A stretch of 64,000 nucleotides of DNA from Pseudomonas viridiflava (GCF_900590755.1 NZ_UUOC01000001.1:62001-126000); one strand, 5' to 3'. Counted from the first letter of the stretch, positions 18,469-28,309 are shown. Notes: generated by a model not told the origin, from the sequence alone. Program-made: numbers and translations.

Positions 18469-19273
18469 AGTTCCAGATGTTCAGTTTTTGCTTTCCGATA
18501 TCGACGGCACGCTCCTGCGCCCCGATCACAGTCTTAGCCAGGCCAACATAGATGCAGTGGCGCGGTTGCGGGCAGCCGGGGTTCATTTCACGGTTGCCAG
18601 TAGCCGGCCGCCGCGAGCCATGCGGCAACAGATCGAAGCCTTGGGCATCGATCTGCCCACCGTGGGGTTCAATGGCGGCAATATCGTTAACGCCGATGGC
18701 AGCCTGCTGATTGCCCATCGAATTGATCCGGTTGCAGCCCGCACTACCATTGACCTGTTCGCTGACCACGACGTCGCAATCTGGGTATTTGCCGATGATC
18801 AATGGTTCCTTACAGATCCCGACGGCGCCTATGTCGAGCATGAGCGTCAAACGCTGGGTTACCCGTTTTTTCAGGTGGATGGCTTTGATGCTTATCTGTA
18901 TCGAGTGGACAAGATCGTAGCCGCCAGCACTAATTTTGATTTGCTTGTAGCGCTTGAGGGCAAGCTCAATCCGTTGATCGAGGGGTTGGCATTTGCTGCG
19001 CGTTCGCAATCCTATTATCTGGATGTCACCGCGCTGGACGCCAACAAGGGTACCGCGCTGATAGCCCTCGCTGCTCAATTGGGTGTCGAGATGGCCCATA
19101 CCGCGGCCATTGGTGACGGCGGCAACGACGTTGCCATGTTCCAGCAAGCCGGACTATCGATTGCGATGGGGCAGGCTGAGGAGGGCGTACGCAGCCAGGC
19201 CAGCTTCGTCACCGGCAGCAATCTCGAAGATGGGGTGGCGACCGCCATCGACCGCTACATCCTGCAACGCTGA
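18461..19273 (+). CDS. Cof-type HAD hydrolase
   Basis: A 270-residue HAD phosphatase with a type IIB cap. Motif I is LLSDIDGTLL near residues 8-17, motif II is VASSRPP, and the C-terminal motif is IGDGGNDVAMF. Such enzymes act on sugar phosphates or flavin mononucleotide. The ATG at 18461 overlaps the zwf stop by 8 bp; a longer frame from 18434 has no advantage. The operon context suggests a sugar-phosphate substrate, which is inference. Confidence 0.88.
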   Translation: MVEVPDVQFLLSDIDGTLLRPDHSLSQANIDAVARLRAAGVHFTVASSRPPRAMRQQIEALGIDLPTVGFNGGNIVNADGSLLIAHRIDPVAARTTIDLFADHDVAIWVFADDQWFLTDPDGAYVEHERQTLGYPFFQVDGFDAYLYRVDKIVAASTNFDLLVALEGKLNPLIEGLAFAARSQSYYLDVTALDANKGTALIALAAQLGVEMAHTAAIGDGGNDVAMFQQAGLSIAMGQAEEGVRSQASFVTGSNLEDGVATAIDRYILQR

Positions 19274-19318
19274 ACCGGCGCTGCGTCATTGCGACTTGTC
19301 AACGGCGGAAGTGTGTTT

Positions 19319-21139
19319 ATGGCTGCATTGATTGAAGACTACGCGCTGCTCGGCAACTGCAAGACCGCCGCGCTGGTCGCCCGAGATGGCTCGCTGGACT
19401 GGTTGTGCTTTCCACGTTTTGATTCGCCGGCCTGTTTCGCCGCGCTATTGGGTGACAGCGATAACGGCCGCTGGAAGATTGCTCCGACCGGGCAGGCTCT
19501 CAACGTAGAGCGGCGTTATCGGGATGGCACCTTGATCCTTGAGACGCTGTTCGAGACCGAAACCGGCCGCGCGATGCTGATCGATTTCATGCCTGTCGAT
19601 CGCGGTAGTCATGTGGTGCGTATCGTGCAGGGGCTTGAAGGCCATGTGTTTTTTGACCTGGACCTGGCCATCCGTTTTGACTATGGCAGCAGCGTGCCAT
19701 GGGTCGAGAACAAAGGCGGGCATCTACTGACCGCAGTGGCTGGTCCTGAAATGTTGGTGTTGCGCACGTCTGAGTCGTTAGAGGCGATGGATCATCACAC
19801 TAAGAGTCATTTTCGTGTCGATGCAGGTGCCCGGGAAGCGTTCGTGCTCAGCCATCAGCCCTCCAATGAGCCGGTCGAAGACAGCATCGATGCGGAGCAT
19901 GCGCTGCAAGAGACCGAGCGTTTCTGGCTGGAATTCTCCGACCGCTGCCCCGAAGTCGGACCATGGACCGCACAGGTCAAGCGTTCGCTGATCACCCTCA
20001 AGGCCATGACCTACCAACCCACTGGCGGCATCGTCGCCTCTGTCACGACTTCTCTGCCTGAGCAATTGGGTGGGGAACGTAACTGGGATTATCGCTACTG
20101 CTGGTTGCGCGACGCGACCATGACCCTGCTGGCGTTCATGAACCTGGGCTACTTTGAAGAAGCTGCAGCCTGGCGCGAATGGTTGATGCGTGCGGTGGCG
20201 GGCAACCCTGAGCAAATCCAGATCATGTATGGCCTGGGTGGTGAGCGACGCTTGCCTGAGTTCGAATTGCCCTGGCTGGGCGGCTATGAAGATTCCCGCC
20301 CGGTTCGCATCGGTAACGGGGCGGCGACTCAGATGCAACTCGATGTGTACGGGGAAGTCGCGGATGCGATGATCCAGGCGATAAAAGGTGGTCTGCCTCG
20401 GCCGCCGCGCAGTATCGCGATTTCGAAAGTCATCATGCCGTTCCTTGAGACGGTCTGGCACCTTCCAGACCGTGGCATCTGGGAGATCCGTTCGGAGCCC
20501 CGTCACTTTACTCACTCTAAAGTCATGACCTGGGTTGCCTTTGATCGTAACGCCAAGCTCATCGCCCAGACGGCGCAGACCGATGAGGAGCGTGCGCTTG
20601 CCGAGCACTATCGCGCGGTCGCTGACGAGATTCATGCCGATGTCTGCCTCAATGGCTATGACGCCGAGCTAGGTAGCTTTACCCAGACCTACGGCGCCAA
20701 GGCGCTGGATGCCAGCTTGCTGCAAATCGCCCTGACCGGATTTCTGCCAGCGGACGATGAGCGCTTCATGGGCACCGTCGCGGCCATTGAGCGAAGCCTG
20801 ATCGAAGACGGCTTGCTGCTGCGTTATGACACTGATCACAGCACCGACGGCGTCGCCGGTCGGGAAGGGACCTTTCTTGTCTGCTCGTTCTGGCTGGCGG
20901 ATGTCTATGTGCTGATGGGCCGTGATGAGGATGCTGCTGCGCTGTTCGATCGGTTGTGCGGGCTATGCAACGACCTGGGCTTGCTGGCCGAGCAATACGA
21001 CCCCCGGGAAAAACGCATGTTGGGTAACTTTCCTCAAGCATTCAGCCATATCGGAATCATCAACACGGCGCTCAACCTGCATCGTGTGGTGTGTCCTGTT
21101 AAAACCCGAGCGCGTGCCGAGGCAAGTGTTGAGCAGTAA
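19319..21139 (+). CDS. GH15 family glucoamylase/trehalase-like hydrolase
   Basis: A 606-residue alpha,alpha-barrel glycoside hydrolase of family 15. An N-terminal beta domain begins IEDYALLGNCKTAALVARDG, and the catalytic barrel has NWDYRYCWLRDA, GIWEIRSEPRHF with a candidate catalytic acid, and GREGTFLVCSFW with the candidate base. Members hydrolyse alpha-1,4-glucan or trehalose. The ATG at 19319 follows a GGAAG; the frame could extend to a TTG at 19289. It is the last gene of the gnd-zwf-HAD cluster and lies near the trehalose operon, so trehalose or maltodextrin turnover is likely. Confidence 0.9.
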   Translation: MAALIEDYALLGNCKTAALVARDGSLDWLCFPRFDSPACFAALLGDSDNGRWKIAPTGQALNVERRYRDGTLILETLFETETGRAMLIDFMPVDRGSHVVRIVQGLEGHVFFDLDLAIRFDYGSSVPWVENKGGHLLTAVAGPEMLVLRTSESLEAMDHHTKSHFRVDAGAREAFVLSHQPSNEPVEDSIDAEHALQETERFWLEFSDRCPEVGPWTAQVKRSLITLKAMTYQPTGGIVASVTTSLPEQLGGERNWDYRYCWLRDATMTLLAFMNLGYFEEAAAWREWLMRAVAGNPEQIQIMYGLGGERRLPEFELPWLGGYEDSRPVRIGNGAATQMQLDVYGEVADAMIQAIKGGLPRPPRSIAISKVIMPFLETVWHLPDRGIWEIRSEPRHFTHSKVMTWVAFDRNAKLIAQTAQTDEERALAEHYRAVADEIHADVCLNGYDAELGSFTQTYGAKALDASLLQIALTGFLPADDERFMGTVAAIERSLIEDGLLLRYDTDHSTDGVAGREGTFLVCSFWLADVYVLMGRDEDAAALFDRLCGLCNDLGLLAEQYDPREKRMLGNFPQAFSHIGIINTALNLHRVVCPVKTRARAEASVEQ

Positions 21140-21162
21140 ATCCGCGGTCAAACGCTGCAAGA

Positions 21163-21249
21163 ACTGTAGGAATGTGCCGAAGGCTGCGAATAGCGGAGCG
21201 TCAGACAAACCGCTTTCGTCGCCGTCGTAACCTCCGACAACTCCTACAG
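21163..21249. repeat. REP-type hairpin, family A
   Basis: An imperfect inverted repeat beginning CTGTAGGAATGTGCCGAAGG and ending CAACTCCTACAG. It belongs to the same family as the copies at 34186 and 55986. It lies just after the GH15 gene. Confidence 0.7.
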
Positions 21250-21279
21250 GTTTGAGGTGTACCTGACGAAATACAGGGC

Positions 21280-21335
21280 CTGTAGGAGCTGCCGAAGGCT
21301 GCGAATAGCGGAGCTTCAGACAAATCGCATTCGCC
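21280..21335. repeat. Half REP element, family A
   Basis: A second copy of the family A left arm (CTGTAGGAGCTGCCGAAGG) in direct orientation to the one at 21163, lacking its right arm and ending close to the alkB stop codon. It appears truncated. Confidence 0.65.
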
Positions 21336-21340
21336 TTAAA

Positions 21341-22018
21341 TCACATCGCCTTCCTAAAGGTGAAGTTGATGCGTTGTTCACCCAATTGCGGGTGATACCC
21401 AGGCTTGATGGGCAGCACCCCGTGAAAGCGCAGTCGATCCTCGTCACCCCAGACCACAACATCGCCATGCAGTAGCGCGATGCGTTGCGGCTTGTCCTGG
21501 CGCTGAAAGCCACCAAACTGAAATATCGCGGGCAAGCCTAGAGAGACCGAGACAACCGGCCACTGTAACTGCTGCTCGTCTTTATCCTGATGCAGGGACA
21601 TTTTCGCCCCGGGCACGTAGCGGTTGATCAGGCAGGCGTCGGGGATGAAGCCCGGAAAATCACAGGCCAGGGCGGCGGCCTGAGCCAGCTCCATGAAAAC
21701 TGCAGGGATTGCTGGCCAAGGCAGGCCTGTTTGCGGATCAGTCGGAGAATAACTGTAGCCGGAACGATCAGTCTTCCAGCCATAACTGCCACAGCTGCTC
21801 AGCGCGGCGGACATGGTGAAGCCGCCCGGAGTGACCATGTGCCGAAAAGGCGCCCGGTTGAGCACCTCCTCCAGCGCCGGTAACAGGCGTTCAATCAAGG
21901 GAAGGGCGAAACCGCGCAGAACGTATGAGCGCTGCCCGATCTGTTCAGTCGACGGTGAGCGCGCTGGCGCGTCAGCGAACAGATCGAGGGTAATTGGCGT
22001 CGTGCTTTCTCGTTTCAT
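21341..22018 (-). CDS. alkB: DNA oxidative demethylase AlkB
   Basis: A 225-residue Fe(II)/2-oxoglutarate dioxygenase that reverses 1-methyladenine and 3-methylcytosine damage. The metal triad is His143, Asp145 (HQD) and His199; Arg216 and Arg222 in RINFTFR bind 2-oxoglutarate. The substrate segment near residue 80 (YGWKTDRSGYSYS) fits bacterial AlkB. Length is normal. It appears monocistronic on the minus strand. Confidence 0.93.
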   Translation of the reverse strand: MKRESTTPITLDLFADAPARSPSTEQIGQRSYVLRGFALPLIERLLPALEEVLNRAPFRHMVTPGGFTMSAALSSCGSYGWKTDRSGYSYSPTDPQTGLPWPAIPAVFMELAQAAALACDFPGFIPDACLINRYVPGAKMSLHQDKDEQQLQWPVVSVSLGLPAIFQFGGFQRQDKPQRIALLHGDVVVWGDEDRLRFHGVLPIKPGYHPQLGEQRINFTFRKAM

Positions 22019-22042
22019 GGGCGTGCAGGTGAAAAGGCCGGT

Positions 22043-22222
22043 TTACAAGGCTTTGCTGACTTTGACGTCAGTAATTTCGTCGCCGCTCTGGCCGTGCATT
22101 TTTTCCAGGGCGCTCCTTGCTTCTTCGACGGATGCAGACTGTAATTGAGCGAACTCGAAGCGGCGTTCGCCATTGAGTTTGTAGCTGACAGCGTATTTGG
22201 TGGTGCGGGCAGGTGTACTCAC
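22043..22222 (-). CDS. Small conserved-type protein, 59 residues
   Basis: A 59-residue protein from a GTG start, chosen because AAGGAG lies 5 bases before it. It begins VSTPARTTKYAVSYKLNGER and continues with a helix ending SGDEITDVKVSKAL, suggesting a compact alpha/beta fold. I do not recognise a named family. It is 24 bp upstream of alkB on the same strand and 19 bp downstream of the DUF1883 gene, so all three may be co-transcribed. Confidence 0.65.
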   Translation of the reverse strand: MSTPARTTKYAVSYKLNGERRFEFAQLQSASVEEARSALEKMHGQSGDEITDVKVSKAL

Positions 22223-22241
22223 GTTGACTCCTTGCAATGGC

Positions 22242-22547
22242 TTAGCTCAGTCGAGAAGTCGAGCGGCGCACGATCTTGATCGAGTGAGTGAAGGTGGTCT
22301 TGCGCCCGCCATTGGAATCCATCTTGCGACCCGACGTGTCGATCGTAATGTTCCAGAACCCAGTGCTTGGCGCGGCGATTTTGGCCGGGAACCGGTCGAA
22401 TGCGCCACCGTGGTAAGTGTGCTTGCCGCCGTTCTTGAAGCTACGGAAATTGGAGTCGTTCATCAGGCGAATATTGCAGAGCTGAGAACACTCGATGACG
22501 ACCAGGTCGTCTTCATTGAGGTGCTCGCGCTGGTGTACGAATTTCAT
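22242..22547 (-). CDS. DUF1883 domain protein
   Basis: A 101-residue protein, most of which fits DUF1883: FVHQREHLNEDDLVVIECS at the start, NIRLMNDSNFRSFKNG in the middle and a beta-rich second half (TGFWNITIDT). The domain occurs alone and fused to TIR domains in other bacteria; this copy is domain-only. Function is unknown. It is the first gene of the possible DUF1883-small protein-alkB unit. Confidence 0.8.
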   Translation of the reverse strand: MKFVHQREHLNEDDLVVIECSQLCNIRLMNDSNFRSFKNGGKHTYHGGAFDRFPAKIAAPSTGFWNITIDTSGRKMDSNGGRKTTFTHSIKIVRRSTSRLS

Positions 22548-22715
22548 GGGTGTCTCCGAGGGGAAGGCTTTTTTCGTAAAATCAAAACGATAGCATGACG
22601 CGCACCGGCATTTACCGGCGATTCACGTTTTATTGCAGTCTTTCACGGTAAAACGACCTTATCGGGGATTTAATCCTCATCAAGCTTGTCGTAGGACCTT
22701 TATTGGGAGGATTGT

Positions 22716-23066
22716 ATGAAATTGGCCGTCGTGATTTTGGCTCTGGCGATGACTGGCTGTGCCACTGTCGCAGATATCGAACATACCCCAGCCACCATGA
22801 ATGTCATGTCTGGGAAAAGCCCGAAAGACTATGCGGCGTGCTTCGACGGCAGGATTTCGGATAGCCGCAAGCCTCCGGTTGTCATGGACCATCACGATGG
22901 TTTGCGGGTCATCGTGGCGCAGAAATTCAGTCAGGATCCGGCCGCCGTGCTGGATATTGAAAGCAGGTCTAACGGCAGCTCGATCAAGGTTTATGAGCGC
23001 TTGTCCAATCTGCCAATCAGGCCCAAGGATGTGCAGGCCGCCGCTACCGAATGCATTTCCGGTTAA
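22716..23066 (+). CDS. Putative lipoprotein, 116 residues
   Basis: The N-terminus MKLAVVILALAMTGCATV is a lipoprotein signal with cleavage before Cys15. The mature part, about 100 residues, contains few features beyond a segment YAACFDGRISDS and a C-terminal cysteine. GGGAGG precedes the ATG. No family is recognised. It converges with the next lipoprotein gene, 13 bp apart. Confidence 0.75.
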   Translation: MKLAVVILALAMTGCATVADIEHTPATMNVMSGKSPKDYAACFDGRISDSRKPPVVMDHHDGLRVIVAQKFSQDPAAVLDIESRSNGSSIKVYERLSNLPIRPKDVQAAATECISG

Positions 23067-23079
23067 GCATGACGCGGGC

Positions 23080-23361
23080 TTACTTGCACACGACCAGTAC
23101 GCTGCGGCTTTTGTAGTTGCCGACATCCACACCCAGGGTCTTGTCACTTTCCCTGGGTTGCGGCGTACCATCAGTTCCCACGATTTCGTAGCCGGTGCCA
23201 GCGCAAGAGGCGTCGGCTTTCTCGTAGCAGCTGGCCCACGACATCGCTTCACCCGAGCAGTCAATGCTCAAGCCCTGCTTGCCATTCTTAAGGTAGGTAT
23301 TAGAAGAAGTAGCGCAGCCAGCCAGGCCCAGTACAGCAATAATGGACAAATATCGGATCAT
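23080..23361 (-). CDS. Putative lipoprotein, 93 residues
   Basis: I chose the ATG at 23361 because the protein then begins MIRYLSIIAVLGLAGCATSS, a proper lipoprotein signal with cleavage before Cys16; the longer frame from 23451 would bury it. The mature part has four further cysteines (DCSG, SCYEK, SCAG, VVCK), which may form disulfides in the envelope. No named family is recognised. Confidence 0.75.
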   Translation of the reverse strand: MIRYLSIIAVLGLAGCATSSNTYLKNGKQGLSIDCSGEAMSWASCYEKADASCAGTGYEIVGTDGTPQPRESDKTLGVDVGNYKSRSVLVVCK

Positions 23362-23459
23362 TTTTTGCGCTTCGCAAGAGAGGTGAAGGGTAGGGTTATC
23401 GGTTCGACTGATGAAAGATGCCAGCGTTCCGACATCATTCGCATGGATCATTTAAAAGG

Positions 23460-23642
23460 TTATTTGTCCGAGCGGCGGCGGGCGGCCTTGGGTTGATCCT
23501 GCAGCACTGCCGCTACTTCGATGGCAGCGCTTTCGCTGGCAAACGGCCCGGCAATGGCTTCAGCGTTGGCAGCACAGACCCACCACTGGCCGTCCTGAAG
23601 TTTATTGATCAAATAGCCGTTAATGGTTTTTACGTCTGACAT
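23460..23642 (-). CDS. Small hypothetical protein, 60 residues
   Basis: A 60-residue protein beginning MSDVKTINGYLINKLQDGQW and ending in a basic tail (PKAARRRSDK). The alternating hydrophobic and polar pattern followed by SESAAIEVAAVLQ suggests a small alpha/beta fold. GGAG-like bases precede the ATG. Function is not known. Confidence 0.6.
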   Translation of the reverse strand: MSDVKTINGYLINKLQDGQWWVCAANAEAIAGPFASESAAIEVAAVLQDQPKAARRRSDK

Positions 23643-24044
23643 CAGATTTGTCTCGGAGAAAGTTATTCAGCTGCGCATGATAAAGCGCCGTCCACCGGGC
23701 TGTCGCCCCCGGCTTGCCAGTGAGTGGGTGCAATAATTCCTGCACGCTTTATGGGCAGTCAGCTACGCTCCACGTCGTGGTATCTGCTTCTGGAGACGGA
23801 TATCCCGGCAGTGGTTCTGCGGGTCGGCCGAAGGACTAAGGGCCGGGAAAAGGCTCGATTATTCGTTGGGACCGACAGCATTCAGGGCGTTCCGATGACC
23901 ACAATATCTGCGATTGAGCGGAACTATCTGCTCAGGGATCCCTCTACCATGGCATCGCAACGGCCAGTGGCGGGGCATTGTAAGCTAGCCCGCGCCTGAT
24001 TAGACTGCCTCGCTAATGCCAACAGCCCTTTATTAAGGACCATT
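23643..24044. other. Intergenic region upstream of galU
   Basis: About 400 bp. A plus-strand frame crosses it, but it has no ribosome binding site or recognisable product. The galU promoter should lie here; AAGGA precedes the galU ATG. I see no operator or hairpin that I can support. Confidence 0.5.
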
Positions 24045-24878
24045 ATGATCAAGAAATGCTTGTTCCCAGCAGCCGGTTACGGCACTCGCTTTTTGCCAGC
24101 GACCAAAGCCATGCCCAAAGAGATGCTGCCGGTGGTCAACAAGCCACTGATCCAATACGGCGTGGAAGAAGCACTTGATGCAGGCTTGAATGAAATCTCC
24201 ATCGTTACGGGTCGTGGCAAACGCGCTCTTGAAGACCACTTCGATATCAGCTACGAGCTGGAAAACCAGATCAAGGGCACCGACAAAGAAAAATACCTTG
24301 TTGGCATTCGTCGTCTGATCGAAGAGTGCAGCTTTTCTTACACTCGCCAGACTGAAATGAAAGGCCTGGGCCACGCGATCCTCAGCGGTCGTCCATTGAT
24401 CGGTAACGAGGCGTTTGCCGTCGTGCTGGCTGATGACCTGTGTGTGAACCTGGACGGCGAAGGCGTCCTGGCTCAGATGGTCAAGCTGCACAAGCATTAC
24501 GGTTGCTCGATCGTTGCCATTCAGGAAGTCGATCCAAGCGAAACCCAGAAATACGGCGTTATTGCCGGTGAAGAAATCAAGCCAGGCCTGTTCCGCGTAA
24601 CAGACATGGTTGAAAAGCCAAAGCCTGAAGATGCGCCATCGAACCTGGCAATCATCGGCCGTTACATCCTGACTCCAGACATCTTCGAGAAAATCGAAGC
24701 GACCGAGCCAGGCAAAGGTGGTGAGATCCAAATCACTGACGCCCTGATGAAGCAGGCTGCCGAAGGTAACGTGCTGGCCTATAAGTTCAAGGGCACCCGT
24801 TTTGACTGCGGTGGCGCTGAAGGCTACATCGAAGCGACCAACTTCTGCTTCGAGCACTTCTACAAAAAAGGCAGCTAA
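24045..24878 (+). CDS. galU: UTP-glucose-1-phosphate uridylyltransferase GalU
   Basis: A 277-residue nucleotidyltransferase making UDP-glucose from glucose 1-phosphate and UTP. The nucleotide loop [20 protein letters not shown] is at residues 7-26, with LADDLCV and [17 protein letters not shown] further on. Length is normal. A hairpin follows it. It supplies UDP-glucose for lipopolysaccharide, exopolysaccharide and glycan synthesis, using glucose 1-phosphate from Pgm. Confidence 0.95.
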   Translation: MIKKCLFPAAGYGTRFLPATKAMPKEMLPVVNKPLIQYGVEEALDAGLNEISIVTGRGKRALEDHFDISYELENQIKGTDKEKYLVGIRRLIEECSFSYTRQTEMKGLGHAILSGRPLIGNEAFAVVLADDLCVNLDGEGVLAQMVKLHKHYGCSIVAIQEVDPSETQKYGVIAGEEIKPGLFRVTDMVEKPKPEDAPSNLAIIGRYILTPDIFEKIEATEPGKGGEIQITDALMKQAAEGNVLAYKFKGTRFDCGGAEGYIEATNFCFEHFYKKGS

Positions 24879-24910
24879 GCCGCCTGGATGTTTCAGGTTT
24901 GCTGACCAGC

Positions 24911-24933
24911 AAGGCCACCTTCGGGTGGCTTTG
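24911..24933 (+). terminator. Terminator after galU
   Basis: GCCACC and GGTGGC arms enclose a TTCG loop and are followed by a short T-rich stretch. It lies 33 bp after the galU stop codon. Confidence 0.55.
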
Positions 24934-24976
24934 TCGTTTCTGGCTGATATGCTGTCGACCTGCTCAGGAGATTCAA

Positions 24977-26335
24977 ATGGCTTACGATTTCGACCTCTTT
25001 GTAATTGGTGCGGGTTCCGGCGGTGTGCGCGCAGGACGTTTTGCGGCGGGCTTTGGCGCGCGCGTTGCTGTGGCGGAAAGCCGCTATCTGGGCGGTACCT
25101 GCGTGAACGTCGGCTGTGTACCGAAGAAATTGCTGGTTTACGGTGCGCACTTCTCTGAGGAGTTCGAGCAAGCCAAGAGCTTCGGCTGGTCAGTCAGCGA
25201 GCCTGCATTCGATTGGGCAACCCTGATCGCCAACAAAGACAAGCAGATCCATCACCTCAACGGCATCTATCGCAATTTGCTGGTCAACAGCGGCGTAACA
25301 CTGCTGGAAGGGCACGCCAGGTTGACCGGACCGAATCAGGTTGAGGTCAATGGCCAGAGCTACACCGCCGAGCATATTCTGATTGCGACAGGTGGTTGGC
25401 CGCAGGTACCTGACATTCCTGGCCGCGAGCACGCGATTACTTCGAACGAAGCATTTTTCCTGCCGCAACTGCCCAAGCGGATCATCGTGGTCGGTGGCGG
25501 CTACATCGCCGTTGAATTCGCGTCGATTTTCCACGGGTTGGGTGCCGAGACCACCTTGATGTACCGCGGCGAGATGTTTTTGCGCGGCTTCGATGGCAGC
25601 ATTCGTCAGCATCTGCACGAAGAGCTGGTGAAGAACGGCATGGATGTGCGTTTCAATGCTGATATCGAGCGCATTGAAAAACTGGACGACGGCAGTCTTG
25701 AGGTGTTCCTCAAGGATGGCAGCAAAGCCAACGCCGATTGCGTCTTCTATGCCACAGGTCGTCGGCCGATGCTGGATAACCTTGGCCTGGAGAGCGTTGA
25801 CGTCAAGCTCAATAAAGACGGCTTCGTTCAGGTGGACGATAACTACCAGACCAGCGAGCCCTCGATACTGGCGCTGGGTGATGTGATCGGCCGGGTGCAA
25901 CTGACACCGGTTGCGCTGGCCGAAGGTATGGCTGTAGCCCGACGTCTGTTCAAGCCGGAAGATTATCGCGCAGTGGATTACCGGCACATTCCTACCGCCG
26001 TGTTCAGCTTGCCGAACATCGGCACGGTCGGCCTGACCGAAGAAGAAGCCCGCAAGGCGGGGCATGAGGTGCAGATTTTCGAAAGTCGCTTCCGGCCGAT
26101 GAAGCTGACCCTGACCGACAATCAGGAGCGCACCCTGATGAAGCTGGTGGTGGACGCCAACACTGATGTGGTTCTGGGTTGCCACATGGTGGGTCCGGAC
26201 GCTGGGGAAATCGTGCAGAGCCTGGCCATTGCATTGAAGGCCGGGGCGACCAAGCGTGTGTTCGACGACACCATTGGCGTACACCCGACCCTCGCTGAAG
26301 AGTTCGTCACCATGCGTTCGCCAGTGGCCCGCTAG
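24977..26335 (+). CDS. gor: Glutathione reductase Gor
   Basis: A 452-residue pyridine nucleotide-disulfide oxidoreductase. FAD motif [14 protein letters not shown] near residue 8, redox-active pair in [18 protein letters not shown]-binding [11 protein letters not shown], and the C-terminal [11 protein letters not shown] with the catalytic histidine. I chose the ATG at 24977, preceded by AGGAG; the frame extends to 24899 without homology. It regenerates reduced glutathione, which also serves the GloA glyoxalase in this window. Confidence 0.94.
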   Translation: MAYDFDLFVIGAGSGGVRAGRFAAGFGARVAVAESRYLGGTCVNVGCVPKKLLVYGAHFSEEFEQAKSFGWSVSEPAFDWATLIANKDKQIHHLNGIYRNLLVNSGVTLLEGHARLTGPNQVEVNGQSYTAEHILIATGGWPQVPDIPGREHAITSNEAFFLPQLPKRIIVVGGGYIAVEFASIFHGLGAETTLMYRGEMFLRGFDGSIRQHLHEELVKNGMDVRFNADIERIEKLDDGSLEVFLKDGSKANADCVFYATGRRPMLDNLGLESVDVKLNKDGFVQVDDNYQTSEPSILALGDVIGRVQLTPVALAEGMAVARRLFKPEDYRAVDYRHIPTAVFSLPNIGTVGLTEEEARKAGHEVQIFESRFRPMKLTLTDNQERTLMKLVVDANTDVVLGCHMVGPDAGEIVQSLAIALKAGATKRVFDDTIGVHPTLAEEFVTMRSPVAR

Positions 26336-26414
26336 GTTTTCAGCAATTTGCTAAAGCCGCCCGAGATTCAGGATGAAACTCGGGCTGACCCGTATTCCAG
26401 GAAGGACAACAGCG

Positions 26415-28136
26415 ATGAGTCGTCAATATCACTGGGCAGTGTTGCCATTGAATTCTGTTGAGCAAGACCCACAACCTATGCGCAATATCGACGCATTGCT
26501 GGAGAGCGAGCGGCAATTCCGGACCCTGGCGGACAACATGAGCCAGTTGGCCTGGACTGCTGACGCCGCTGGCAGCATCTATTGGTATAACGAACGCTGG
26601 TACGAATACACCGGCTCTTCTTTGGAGGCCATGCTCGCCCTGGGCTGGCGCTCGGTTCATCACCCGGATCATGTTGCGCGTGTGTCGGCACGGCTTTCTC
26701 ATTGCTTTGCGACGGGGTCGATCTGGGAAGACACCTTCCCGCTGCGGGGCAAGGGCGGCGGTTACAGCTGGTTTCTGGCTCGCGCGTTGCCGATCCGCGA
26801 TGAGCACGGCCACATTACGCACTGGCTGGGCACCAACACCGATATCACGGCGCAGGTCAACGCCGAAGAGGCGCTGCGTGAACTCAATGAAAGCCTTGAG
26901 CTTCGGGTGGCCGAGCGTACCCGTGAGCTGGCGAGTATCAATGAGTTGCTGCAAATCGAAATGGCAGAGCGCGAGCAAGCTGAAGAAGCGTTACGGCATG
27001 CGCAGAAAATGGATGCCATCGGCCAGCTCACAGGTGGTATCGCTCATGACTTCAATAACATGCTGACCGGCGTGCTCGGCGCCTTGGATTTGATCCAGCG
27101 CCGAGTTGCGGCAGGGCGTGTGTCGGAAATCGATCGCTATATCAATGCCGCCATGACCTCGGCCAATCGTGCTGCAGCGCTGACCCATCGGCTGCTGGCC
27201 TTCGCCCGTCGCCAGTCGCTCAATAACACGGCCGTTGATGTCAATCGTATGGTGCGCTCGATGGAAGAGCTTGTGCGCCGGACGGTGGGCGAAAGTATTG
27301 AGTTGCGCATCGAACTCAGTGATGAGCTGCGCCGTGCGCAGACCGATGAGCATCAGCTGGAAAACGCACTGCTGAATCTGGTGATCAATGCTCGGGATGC
27401 CATGCCGGGTGGCGGACACTTATCGGTATCCAGTGCCAATGTCACGTTGGCGGCGCCGCAAGGTCCGATCACGGCGGGCGATTACGTGCAGCTGTGTGTC
27501 GAAGACTCCGGCAGCGGCATGTCGGGCGAGGTGCTGGAAAAAGCCTTCGACCCTTTCTTCACCACCAAGCCCATCGGCCAGGGCACGGGCCTGGGCTTGT
27601 CCATGGTCTATGGCTTCGTCAAGCAAACGGGTGGACACGTGCTGATCGACAGTCGTGAAGGCGCGGGCACTCGGGTGCAGCTGTTTTTGCCCTGCCATGT
27701 GCAGGGAGTTGAGCGCAACGAGCAGGTGGTGGATCCGGGGAGCGCTCCGCGTGCCGGGTACGGCGAGCGTGTGCTGGTGGTCGAAGATGAAGCGGCGGTG
27801 CGGATGTTGGTAGTAGATGCGCTGCGTGAGCTGGGGTACTGCATGTTGGAGGCCAGCGACAGCAAGTCCGCGTTGCCATTGCTGCAAGGGCCGCAGCGTA
27901 TTGATCTGCTGGTCAGTGACGTCGGCTTGCCGGGGCTCAATGGCCGCCAGCTTGCCGAGATCGCCCGACAGCACAGGCCTGGATTACAGGTGCTGTTCAT
28001 GACCGGTTACGCCCGTAACGCCGAAATCCGCGGTGAGTTCCTCGAAGACGGCATGGATTTGCTGCCCAAACCCTTTACCGTGGATGAGCTGGCGCTTCGC
28101 GTGCGCACGATGCTTGAGAGTCCGCGTCGGAGGTGA
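26415..28136 (+). CDS. PAS hybrid histidine kinase/response regulator
   Basis: A 573-residue cytoplasmic hybrid kinase without membrane spans. PAS domain residues about 30-148, then a coiled coil to residue 195, HisKA with His211 in GGIAHDFNNML, HATPase with the N box NLVINARDAMPGGG (321-334) and G box GTGLGLSMVYG (390-400), and a C-terminal receiver with acidic pair ED (457-458), Asp502 and Lys552. The start at 26415 has an AGGAAGGA 8 bases upstream. No separate regulator is adjacent, so the output partner is unknown. The input may be redox or a small ligand. Confidence 0.9.
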   Translation: MSRQYHWAVLPLNSVEQDPQPMRNIDALLESERQFRTLADNMSQLAWTADAAGSIYWYNERWYEYTGSSLEAMLALGWRSVHHPDHVARVSARLSHCFATGSIWEDTFPLRGKGGGYSWFLARALPIRDEHGHITHWLGTNTDITAQVNAEEALRELNESLELRVAERTRELASINELLQIEMAEREQAEEALRHAQKMDAIGQLTGGIAHDFNNMLTGVLGALDLIQRRVAAGRVSEIDRYINAAMTSANRAAALTHRLLAFARRQSLNNTAVDVNRMVRSMEELVRRTVGESIELRIELSDELRRAQTDEHQLENALLNLVINARDAMPGGGHLSVSSANVTLAAPQGPITAGDYVQLCVEDSGSGMSGEVLEKAFDPFFTTKPIGQGTGLGLSMVYGFVKQTGGHVLIDSREGAGTRVQLFLPCHVQGVERNEQVVDPGSAPRAGYGERVLVVEDEAAVRMLVVDALRELGYCMLEASDSKSALPLLQGPQRIDLLVSDVGLPGLNGRQLAEIARQHRPGLQVLFMTGYARNAEIRGEFLEDGMDLLPKPFTVDELALRVRTMLESPRRR

Positions 28137-28203
28137 GTTAAATGCATTTTTAATGCGTGTATCCAGCCTATAGGCGATTCGATATCGCGATGTAAATAGG
28201 GGC

Positions 28204-28294
28204 CTGTAGTAGCGCGCTTGCCCGCGATTGCGTCAGGTCAAATAAAGAGTTTTTAGCTGACACGACGCCATCGCGGGCAAGCGCGCTCCTACAG
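28204..28294. repeat. REP-type inverted repeat, family B
   Basis: Two 25-bp arms with one mismatch, containing GCGCGCTTGCCCGCGAT and its complement, separated by 41 bp. It lies between the converging kinase and kfrA-like genes and could also end transcription. Confidence 0.75.
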
Positions 28295-28309
28295 AGGAAG
28301 CAGTTTGAT

